In this document: positions 1 to 8,936 of the stretch, one piece after another | How the letters are laid out: the number at the start of each line of letters is the position of its first letter | Position numbering within the stretch: the first letter of the stretch is position 1 | DNA from: Pleurotus ostreatus/Saccharomyces cerevisiae fusant | Lineage: Eukaryota > Opisthokonta | Assembly: GCA_024196135.1 (NCBI GenBank) | Contig: JAMQCK010000565.1 | Coordinates: 1-19,918 of the forward strand | Length of the DNA stretch: 19,918 nt | Reading direction: 5' to 3' | Translations under genes and position numbers: made by a program | Notes under the pieces: model-generated | The model's database searches: none | Told to the model about the DNA's origin: nothing | The model's input: only the letters and a program-made list of their open reading frames with translations

Positions 1-421
1 TCGGCGGCGCTCCGGTGGGTATGACTTATAAGGGGTTCATCTGTATCACCTAACCTTTACCTGCAACGTCTGAGAACCCTGTCCATCAAATGCGAGGAAC
101 GATGCTTCGACCGCGTTTACGAATGCATGCTGCGCGAATGGCCCCCAGGTGGGGCACCTACCCGGAATTTCAGAGAGGTCTGGCTCGCGACGCCACTCTC
201 GCCGAAGGACATCAGAGATATGGAGAGATTGGGCCGGGAGATGCATTTGGAGATTTATGGCCTTGACAAGTGCGCAGCAATGTACGACGCCCTCTTGCCC
301 TACGATTGGGAACCGCCGATTCTTTCGTCTAGGTGCGTTGACCTCACACAAGTGAAGGCGCACTGTATCTCACCCGCGCGCCTTGCTTCACAGAAAGGAC
401 GATCCAAACCCCTTCCAGTAG
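1..421 (+). CDS. C-terminal part of an F-box/leucine-rich-repeat-like protein (5' end outside window)
   Basis: Only the last part of the gene is here. My model joins 1-14, 75-332 and 394-421. Intron 15-74 has donor GTGGGT, a CTAAC branch point and a CTGAG acceptor. Splicing it joins SAALR to TLSIKCEE, which reads like a leucine-rich repeat strand, whereas the unspliced frame meets a stop at 22-24. The second intron, 333-393 (GTGCGT...CACAG), gives a C-terminus ending DDPNPFQ. If it is retained, the same frame runs on to a stop at 454-456. The visible protein is rich in Arg, Glu and Leu and resembles the C-terminal ends of the F-box-like proteins that are numerous in Agaricomycetes. The F-box itself would lie upstream, so the family call is an inference from the LRR-like strand only. 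It is convergent with MSH1, with 59 nt between the stop codons. Confidence 0.5.
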
Positions 422-480
422 TGACAGTCTACGCATACATATGTATATCGAAATAATGGCTTTGTCGAGACGCTACCAAC

Positions 481-3400
481 TTATGATCCCGCGATGTCTA
501 CTTGTTGGACGATGCGTCGGCCGAGTTCCCGTAGCTGATCTGGCGGTAGTACCCTGTCGTTTTGACTGTCAAGCCACTCTAGCGTATCCTGCGCGACGGA
601 AAGAGCTGCTTGCGGCACTCCCGCCAAAGCAGCGACTCGTAGAGCGTGACTGCGCCGGTTGACGCCGCGACGGAGGCGATATGCGTATGCAATGTGACTG
701 GACTAGAGTCGTTGTGAGATGGAACTGAAGAGCCTGAACGTACGACTCACGTCTGCGTCGTACACGTCCGTGCAAAAGAAGGCTACATCCTTGAAAGGAT
801 TCGCTTCACCCCTGTTGGCCTTACGGTCGCAGTCGTGATCAGCGTCCACCGAACTTGCTTCAGTGGGATGCTCCGCTTCCCAGCCTACCAAATCTGCCAC
901 CTCCGTGAAGTGCGTAGCAAACAATGCTCTACAGCGGTTGACCCTCAACAGGTGTACGACTGTGGCGAACGCAATGGCGAGACCGTCACGGAAGGCAGTC
1001 CCGCGCCCAATCTCATCCATGATGACCTTCAGTGAACATGTGAGCGAAGGTCAAAAGCCTCGGTTCGATGCCCACCAAACTCCGGCTCGTCGCCCTCCTC
1101 AGCACTGCACCTGTCTCGAGCATCTCGACCATGAAGGTGCTTCGATCTCGTGCAAGGTCGTCCCGCGCGCCGACGCGAGCGAAGACGGCGTCGACGAGAC
1201 CTAAATGTGCAGCGGTTGCAGGCTGGCCACTTGTTAGTAACGAGCATGTTGAAGGCGGACCCTGCAGAAACTCACCACGAAGCTCCCCGCCTGCGCCATA
1301 ATGGCAATCAAGGCCGTCTGTCGCAGCACTGTCGACTTGCCCGCCATGTTTGGACCAGTGAGAATATGTAGGTGCGCGGTTGACGTCGGACAGCAGGTCT
1401 GGGTGGCTTCGCACTCGCTGGGGTCTGTTCGCCCATTGCGCCGCTCGTCAGTCCCGCTCAAGCAGACCGTGTTCGGAGTGAACGTCCGTCCGACGGACAG
1501 AAGACCCATCTCCACTGTCGGGTGGCGACCATTGGTGACATGATAGGTAGTGCTGAGCGAAAGCGGTCAGAGAGAAAGGAAGGGGTGAAGGGCCATTATC
1601 GAAGCCACTTACTCGTTGGTCATAACAGGCCTTACATAGCCGTGATCCGCCGCGAGTGCTGCAAACCCGAGAGTAACGTCGAGCTCATCGAGGACGCGCG
1701 CGTTGCGCCGAAGAGCTGGTGCATGGGCATTGATCTGGGCGAAGGCGTGAATAGAATGATATTAGAAGCACTAATACACATACCTCGCGCCTGAGAATAT
1801 CGAAAGCCTCGCGCTCTGCAACTTGCAAAGCCAGCGTCGTCTCAACGATCTCGCTGCCAAGCTGCGTCCAGGGCTTGATTCAAGGAAGCAAATTTTAGCT
1901 CAATGCTCATAAAGGCCACATGGTAGATAGTGGATCTTACCCTCCAGAAATATCCCTTCGTGCTCCCGCTCTCGGATACCTTGACGAACTCCGGGTTTGC
2001 GTCCAAAAGTCGGCAGTCCCGCTTGCGTCGCGCGATATGCACGTGCATGCCGAGTGCTGGGGAAGAACGCAGAGTCAAGGACGGGGCGGCTGGCGACTGG
2101 TAAGCTTTAAGCGCACCCTGTGGATAGGAAGATGACGTACAATACCGCATCAGCAGCTCTGCTTCCATCTTCTCTCGGCGCCTGAGCAGTTCCCGCAACG
2201 TGTCGTGTAGCTGCGTCAATGCAGGAGAGAACTCGGGCTTGATCATCCACCGCTGAGGCGCATGAGGACGCCAGTTTAGACGTCGATTCGGGTCCTCCTC
2301 AACTCCTGCTGCGCCACCCTGCAACTCGCCTGCAGCACCTTCGTCTCCATCAGCTTCCACCCCCATCTCCACCCCTTCTTCTGCTTCACCGCCCTCCAGC
2401 GCGCTGGCAATTCGCTGCTCGAGGTCGTCCAACCCATCCATACGGGACAGCAGAGTGTCCATGCTCTCCCACTCTTCATCGTTGACACTGATGGCAGTCG
2501 GCGCCTTTGGGTCCTTCATCTGCCTCTCATAGCCCTCGAAAGCCCGCTCTGCGGAAATTGTTTTCCTCAGCCTGTTCCATGCGCGAATAGCCCTGCCCAT
2601 AGCGCGCACGTCGCCTGCGTCGCCTTTGCCGAGCATGAGTTTTTGGGAAAGGCGACCGACGTCTGGGATGGAGACTAGAAGGGCGGTGAGGTCGGCGCGA
2701 AGGTGTGGGCGAGCTAGCAGGAAAGCGACGAGGGAGTGCCGGGAGAGAATTTCGGCGAGGGATAGAGAAGGAGCAGCTGGGTGAGAATATCAATCATCGT
2801 GTGCAGCCCTCGTACTGAAGGGCACTTACCGAGCCATCTCGCAAGCAGTCGGGTCCCTCCAGTAGTCTTTGTACGGCGCACCACACTAAGTAGACTGCCG
2901 CGCGCACCACCTTCTCGCATGCCCTCCCGAATCTCGAGTGCACGCAGGGTATGCGCGTCAAGGTGCATCCGCGCAGGCGGTGTCAGCGAGACTCGAGTAG
3001 CACCCGTACGTGTCGCTTCGCCTTCCAGCGCGTCACCTTCGCGTACTGGCACACCCAGATCGGGCATATGTTCACGGAGATGCGCCCGAAGGTAGGCCGT
3101 TAGCAGCGAGATAGCATTCGTCTCCGTCGGGGTAGAGGATGACGGGGACGGGGAGATTGATGCTTCAGCGAGCAAATCATCCGGTTCGGTGAGGCGGGTT
3201 GCTCTATCATTTTTCGCGAAGGTATCTACCGTCGCATTGTCATCCTCTGCCAGGGCCTGGTATGACACGAAGTATTGCTCCTCTGCAAGCGCGGCCAAAA
3301 CAGGGTGTTTCTCTTCCAGCGCGTCTTCCTGTTGCCTCATTCTCTTGTCGAGCACGACCTCTTTTGGCCCAATACGCGCGAGCTCGTCACGGAGTGTGTC

Positions 3401-4786
3401 AATCGACGTGAGTTTAGAGAAGAACTCTCCGGTTGAAACGTCGATCCAGGCAAGACCAAGGCGTCCAGGTTCGGCGACTTCTTCGGCTGATTTGATGGTG
3501 GCAGCATACTGGGCTTCCTCTTCCGAGATGGCAAGCAGGTAGTTATTCTCGTACTGGTTGAGGAAGGGCTCGTCGATGAGAGTGCCAGGCGTTATGACTC
3601 GTGTGACCCGGCGCTCGAAGGCGCGATTAGGAAGGCCACGAGAGATTTTGCCTTCCCTTGGCAGGCCCGTGTCCGTCGAGGGGCTCACCGGGAATTCCTC
3701 ACACATTGCCACCAACCGCCTGTTTTCTCCCACAAGCATCCTCAAGTACTTGTCCAGGTGCGCGAGTGGGAAGCCGCACATGGGCACACGCTTGCCGCCC
3801 CATTTGCGGGTGGTCAGCTTGATATTGAGGAGACTGGCAATTTCTGCCGCTTGGGAGAAGTAGGACTGAAGGCGACAGTCAGCCGTCATGATCATGACAA
3901 CGAGCGTCAACGTTGAACCACGACTGACCTCGTAGAACTGCCCTACTCGCGTGAGCAGGAGACAGTTGGGGAACCTTGCGAGGTTGTCAAGGATTTCCTT
4001 GGCCAGCGTAGTCTGCTCTTCTGATTGTCCTGCAGGTCTGCAACTGAACGCCAAGTTGAAAAACAACAGACAAACCAAGTGGGGGCGCCAGTTCTTCAAG
4101 TGGTGTTTCAGCTAATGACTGTACATCTGGGTCAACCAAATTTGACGCGACGTTTACAGCAGCGTCTATAGAAGGATAGGTTTATGCCTGATTGATAGTG
4201 ACCAAACCAAAGGGATAACTTACCTGCCAATACGTCTGCTTTCCGGCGGCGCTTTCGCAGGACTGACTGATCTTCAACCTCCAAGACTGAATATTTGAAG
4301 GTCAATCAAGGAACGAATGAAAGGAAGTGTAACTTTACCTGGCGTAGTAGGTTCCGGCTGCTTTCGCGGTCTCCCGCGCTTCGGCTTGGTGTTTATTTCA
4401 AGGGCTGTCTCGCTGGCCGCACTCAATGGATCTTCGTCGACGACGGGGGGCTTGAAGGGGTCAGTATCGCCCGTAGCGGCCTGGTGCTGTACTGGGGCGA
4501 AGTCCGCTTCCGCTGCGGCGGCTGCGTCTTCTTCTCCCATACCACTTCCCCATTTAGGCAACGGCTTTGCTATTGTCCCATCGGGAAGGGTATATGTTTT
4601 GGGAAGTTCAGAGACCCGTTTGCGCTCCTTTCGCGGTCTTCGCGAAGTGCTGGTTGCTCCCTGTGAGGCGTCAAGCGGGCTTCTGGTTCCTCCGCTTGCG
4701 GCATGCAATGTCGCGTATGACACGCTTTTGAAGTGCTGCCTTACGCGTATTCTGGCGCCATATGCCCTGCGCACCGCCAAGGTCAT
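481..4786 (-). CDS. MSH1: Mitochondrial DNA mismatch repair protein MSH1 (MutS family)
   Basis: MutS-type ATPase that recognises mismatches, expected in the mitochondrial matrix. Twelve exons in transcript order: 4786-4339, 4286-4224, 4165-4076, 4029-3929, 3865-2830, 2776-1941, 1873-1784, 1734-1613, 1552-1276, 1222-1076, 1026-751, 702-481; 1235 residues, all phases agree. Residues 1-38 are Arg-rich with only one acidic residue near the end, a convincing mitochondrial presequence. An AT-hook (KRGRPRK) lies at 136-142. MutS domain I contains VGQFYE with Phe-x-Glu at 232-234, the mismatch-contacting motif. MutS III-IV follow, with an acidic Glu/Gly-rich insert near 706-741. The ATPase domain has Walker [11 protein letters not shown] at 994-1003, Walker B DEIGRGT at 1074-1080 and ATHF at 1107-1110. 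A C-terminal helix-turn-helix region ([18 protein letters not shown]) closes it. No GIY-YIG domain is present, as expected outside plants. The start is the first ATG before the presequence, though its Kozak context is weak. Confidence 0.95.
4361..4381 (-). other. AT-hook coding segment within MSH1
   Basis: These codons give KRGRPRK, a canonical AT-hook core (Gly-Arg-Pro flanked by basic residues), at residues 136-142 of the MSH1 precursor. It sits in the N-terminal extension between the presequence and MutS domain I. AT-hooks bind the minor groove of AT-rich DNA, and fungal mitochondrial DNA is usually AT-rich. Confidence 0.75.
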
Positions 4787-5003
4787 ACGCGAACGCGCCC
4801 CTCCGAGATGGACGTTGCTGTAAACAAGTGTTGGTCCATTTTACCCAACGGGCGCCACCGGCCGCCGGGTCGGCCATCAGCGCCATTTCGGACTTTGCCG
4901 GGGCTCGAAGCGCGTCCTTCTCGGTCGCCGATCCCGTTCACCAGGCTGCTTTCGAGGAGTCAGGCAGTTGCTGCACTTTCGTTGAAGTTTGGAACTCGTC
5001 AAG
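4787..5003. promoter_or_regulatory. Shared divergent promoter of MSH1 and CDC11
   Basis: The 217 bp between the MSH1 and CDC11 start codons must hold both promoters unless these overlap the genes. I see no TATA box in it. A forkhead-like TGTAAACAA lies at 4819-4827 and GC-rich blocks flank it. Its compactness suggests a TATA-less bidirectional housekeeping promoter. This is inference from layout only. Confidence 0.6.
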
Positions 5004-6675
5004 ATGTCGTTCGCAGGCAGGCGCACGGGCAACAAGGTCAAGAAGGGCGTGCAGTTCACGCTCATGGTCGTCGGTGCGTGTTTTGCATTTGGGGGAGCGC
5101 GTCGAAAATGAAGTGCGCGCCACGAAGATCACGGCGGCGGTGGCGCGGCGAACGACGGCGCTACCCTCGCTCAATGACTCGCTCTGTGGGGACCGGATAG
5201 CTGACTTTGTGCTTCCAGGTGCTTCGGGTACGGGCCGTACGACTTTCGTGAACACGCTTTGCGAGTCGGAGGTGCTGGCGCACAAAGTCTCCGATGACCC
5301 CGCGACCGCGCACGTCGAGCAGAACATTCGCATCAAGCCTGTGAACGTCGGTGCGTGTTCTTTGCACCCAAAATAGACGTACGAACCTGACATTGAACGC
5401 GTCTCAGAGCTCGAGGAGGATGGTGTGCGCATTGCGTTGACCATCGTTGACACGCCGGGCTTTGGGGATAACATCGACAACGAATCCTCGTGCGTGCGCA
5501 TTCTATACTTCCTTTACCCTTGTCTGACCTGGGGTGCAGGTTCCGCGAGATCGCTGGCTACCTCGAGCGCCAGTACGACGACATTCTCGCGGAGGAGTCA
5601 CGTATCAAGCGTAACCCGCGCTTCCGGGATAACCGGGTCCATGCGCTGCTCTACTTCATCCCGCCCACCGGTCACTCGTACGTATTCAGCCTACTGGAGC
5701 GTCTGCACATCAACTCATCCCCCCCAAAGGCTGCGCGAGATGGACATTGAGCTCATGCGCCGCCTCTCTCCGCGTGTCAATGTCATCCCTGTTATTGGCA
5801 AGGCTGACTCGCTCACATTGAGCGAGCTCAAGGCGTTCAAGAAGCGTGTACGTGTTTATACGCAAAACCTTTGGAATTCGACAATTGACCTCCTCAAAAG
5901 ATCATGGAGGACATCGAGTACTACGACATCCCCATCTACAACTTCCCTTACGACGTCGAAGAGGACGACGAGGAGACCATCCAGGAGAACAGCGAGCTTC
6001 GTGTACGTCCCTCGCCGTGGAACCCTCTCCATCAATTGACCCCTAGCTTCTAGGCCCTGCTCCCCTTCGCGATCATCGGCTCCGAAGAGGAGGTCATGAT
6101 TGACGGCCAGCCTGTTCGCGCACGCATCTACCCGTGGGGTATCGCCGAGGTCGACAACCCCAAGCACTCGGACTTCAGCCGTCTGCGGAACGCGCTGCTT
6201 GGGTGCGTTAACGCGCCTGCTTAATTTCCCACACGTCATCTGACCGCGTTCACTCCTTCAGGACCCATCTTGCGGACCTCAAGTCGCTCATTCACGATGT
6301 GCTGTACGAGACGTACCGTACGGAGAAGCTGTCGCGCACCGTTCACTCGGTGGACGCGACGGACTCGTCCATCTTGCCCGAGGAGCTTGCCTCGCAGAGC
6401 GTGCGCCTGAAGGAGGAGCAGTTGCGCAGGGAAGAGGAGAAGGTGAGTTTTGCGATATGCTCTACTGTGCGAGGTGCTGATTACTTGCCAGCTCCGCGAA
6501 ATCGAGCTTCGCGTGCAGCGTGAAATCAACGAGAAGCGCCAGGAGCTCTTGGCGAAGGAGGAGTCCCTCAGGTATGAAGCCATCGAAGCTCTGCCGCTGC
6601 TGAATCTAACCTCTTCTCAGGAACCTTGAGAGCCGCCTGGCCGCTCAGGGCTCGAACTCCGACTTCCGCGACTAG
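5004..6675 (+). CDS. CDC11: Septin Cdc11
   Basis: Filament-forming septin of the cell cortex, acting in septation and polarity. Ten exons: 5004-5073, 5219-5350, 5408-5489, 5540-5677, 5730-5847, 5901-6002, 6054-6202, 6262-6442, 6492-6571, 6621-6675; 368 residues. A polybasic stretch lies at residues 6-14. The P-loop GASGTGRTT is at 24-32, with Arg where other septins have Lys, a mark of the Cdc11 group. DTPG is at 82-85 and the G4-like GKAD at 164-167. The septin-unique element begins near ALLPFAIIGS (215) and includes YPWG. A Glu/Arg-rich coiled coil runs from about 306 to 360. Length and C-terminus fit Cdc11 (yeast Cdc11 is 415 residues). The ATG has A at -3. All introns are 49-59 nt except the first, which is 145 nt and interrupts the codon of the first P-loop glycine. 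Confidence 0.96.
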
Positions 6676-7913
6676 GCTATCTGTCCCAGTCTGTACGGTA
6701 TACCCTTCCTCTGAGACTTGCCCCGCTCATTCTTTGCGCCACTTCACGGTTTTCCTCCCATCGTCTTCATACGTTGGTCTCTCTTTCGCCGGGTGGCGGT
6801 CTTCTATTCGCCTGCCTCACGATGTTCTTTACGCTTTGCGATAATAGCTGTCACTCCTTAGCTTCGCCCCCAAAAGTTGCCTGTTCACGTTCTTCCTCGC
6901 GTAGTCTTTCTGGCGTAATACTCTACTCTACACCCCGAGTCTTGACCTCCCCCCTTCCTTGATACAATTTGCATGTTGTGGATCATTAGTTGATATGAAT
7001 TTGTGGTGGATGTATTTGCGCTGTGTACATTCAGTGAGGCCCAGTGAGGACCGATGGAGGGCAGCAAGGAGTGATCATGGTAAGGGGATGCTGCTCCGGG
7101 AGCGCTATCTCGCAAGTGAGATAGACCCATGGTTGTATCGGATAACATACGGGTGGTGGGGTCACCCGGTCAACCCCAAGGTCCTCGCAATAGAGGCGGA
7201 GAGGTGAGGCTGCTTCCTGGACCTGAGCAGAGATATTCGAGTCAGACCTGGGGTAGGACATGCGCTATTCTATAGTGTGCCACAAATGTTGCCACCGACC
7301 ATAGATTTCGAAAAATAATATTCAGAAACGTCACAAGACCAAGTCGCTCGCCATGACTTTCAAGCCAAGCCTAGCAAAGCCTTACCTGAGTCAGGCCTCG
7401 GGCAAGAGACATTCAGTTACGGACCTTGCACCGATTGAGGAGGTTCTTCCACAGACTCAGGCGAACGACCTGGGAGCAAATGACGCTACCCCGCATTGCC
7501 AAGCACGCCATAGTCCGACCCCGCGGGAAAGGCTCTCAGGAATAGTTCTGCTTGTAGGCGGGAAGATAGGAATAGGTGGGAGGCGGGCACCGACGGGCGA
7601 GGGCGGGCGAGGCGCGTGCATCGTGTTGTGGTTGGGAGTCGGGAGGGAAAAAGGTGGCCCAGCGCAGAGAAATAACGAGCGCAGGAATTCCGGTAGAAGT
7701 GGGGATAAAGCGCTGGGCGAGGAGCATGGGGACGGCTAGTCAGCTTGTCACCGTTCACCCGTCAATCCGAATTCGAGGAGTCAGCGTGAAGAGAAGGGGG
7801 AGCGGGGCAGTTAGGTCGCGCGTGCTGCTGGGCTGAGGGTGCGGGCAGGGGGAGGAATGAAAGGCAGCGGGGATGACGACAGGGATGGAAGCAGTCCAGG
7901 GTGCGTTCGGGTT

Positions 7914-7943
7914 CTATCGATAGGTGAGTGCATTCGGAATGCA
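7914..7943. repeat. Two adjacent perfect palindromes
   Basis: CTATCGATAG (7914-7923) is followed five bases later by TGCATTCGGAATGCA (7929-7943), a perfect 15-base dyad around a central G. Such dyads can be binding sites for dimeric transcription factors. No function is known here. Confidence 0.6.
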
Positions 7944-8875
7944 AGTAGGGCTGGGATCCGTCCTTCGCCTGTTCGCGGAGAGCGATGAGAGGGATGGAGC
8001 GGGCATGACTCCAGAAGAGGCATCTGAGATGAAGAGAAGATAGATTTCGAAGACAAAACAGCGGCTGAAGTCTGTGGACTGGGCGAACTGGCTGGCAGAA
8101 AATCGCACTGAAGAAAATGGCGCAAGCTGCATCTGCAGGCGGTTCCTTGCGCGAGAGTCAACGACCAAAGAAGGGTTTAGCCTGTTGATAGGCTTAGGGC
8201 TCGCCACAGCTGCTAAGGTACATCAGTCAATACCTAACGTGAGCGCCAAATGGTCGACGTGGGATGACAGGGACTGCGGCTGAGTAGTGTTCGCTAGACA
8301 GATGCAGTGTCGCATGCCATCCGAATGTCGGTACCGTGCACGTCTGTGCTTTTTGTGAGAGCGCAAGGCGTCTTAGATCGCGCATCACAAGGATGATAAG
8401 AAGCTGGAACAATCGACAAGAGCCTGGCAATTAGCGCGCTCGACCTAGCCCATTATTGCCAGCTAGCAGGGGTGGTGGCAACGTCCCAGCTCGCGAAAGT
8501 CGACTCGAGCGTATATCTTTCGAGAGTCTGGTACAGGCGAGGATCCTGAGCCCAGACCAACTAACGTGGTATAGCCCCCATGGAGGTTAGAGTTGAGTGG
8601 GAATCCAAGTTGAACTTTACGGCAAACCGTCACACTGGTCACGGATCCCCATTCAGAATTCGGATTAGACGCCACACGTTTCCTCCTGCCGCCATTCTTT
8701 GAATTCATCGCCCTCACAACCTCCGGCGGCCTGCTCCTTCTCTGTCGGCCGCAGGCTTCTACGGTCTGATAAGAAAACTGCAGCCCAAACCCAACGGAGA
8801 ACGACCTGTCGCTCGGGGATACAGGGGTGACCACTGACCTACAGGGTCCATTACAATGTGCAGGTGACCGCCTCA

Positions 8876-8881
8876 TATAAA
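8876..8881 (+). promoter_or_regulatory. TATA box of the F-box-like gene
   Basis: TATAAA lies 61 bp upstream of the ATG at 8937. It is followed by a GC-rich then C-rich stretch, fitting a short 5' leader. Confidence 0.6.
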
Positions 8882-8936
8882 GCTCGCGCAGCCGAGCAGC
8901 TGTCGCGCCCCTTCCCCCCTTGTCATCTCAACTACG

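Larger units (their letters stand above)
6676..8936. other. Long intergenic region without a supportable gene
   Basis: About 2.26 kb. The first 280 nt or so are T-rich and probably hold the CDC11 3' UTR. From roughly 7550 to 8080 the plus strand is strongly purine-rich, so the minus strand is CT-rich as in many fungal promoters and leaders. However, no minus-strand frame downstream of it resembles a protein or accepts convincing introns. Short inverted repeats lie at 7105-7124, 7914-7923 and 7929-7943. I found no tRNA B-box, no snRNA signature and no transposon termini. The last part, up to 8936, is the promoter of the F-box-like gene. It could hide a non-coding RNA or a fast-evolving small gene. 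Confidence 0.6.

Noticed and set aside
2714..4099. A long minus-strand frame starting at 4099 as a separate gene start
   Set aside because: The frame begins at a TTG inside MSH1, and its first part spans introns 3 and 4. The real start is at 4786, with the presequence.
6885..7261. Two overlapping minus-strand frames that could be joined as a small spliced gene
   Set aside because: I found no donor/acceptor pair with a branch point that joins them convincingly, and neither resembles a known protein.
7353..7739. 128-codon open frame on the plus strand in the intergenic gap
   Set aside because: Its Gly/Arg/Glu-rich second half only reflects the purine-rich DNA strand. It shows no domain and no plausible start context.
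7764..8667. 11-bp inverted match (AATCCGAATTC and its complement) about 0.9 kb apart
   Set aside because: A match of this length is expected about once by chance over a region of this size. There is no other sign of a mobile element.
8463..8876. 137-codon open frame on the minus strand
   Set aside because: It overlaps the promoter and TATA box of the F-box-like gene, shows no recognisable domain and no coding-like codon bias by eye. An open frame of this length is common by chance in GC-rich DNA.
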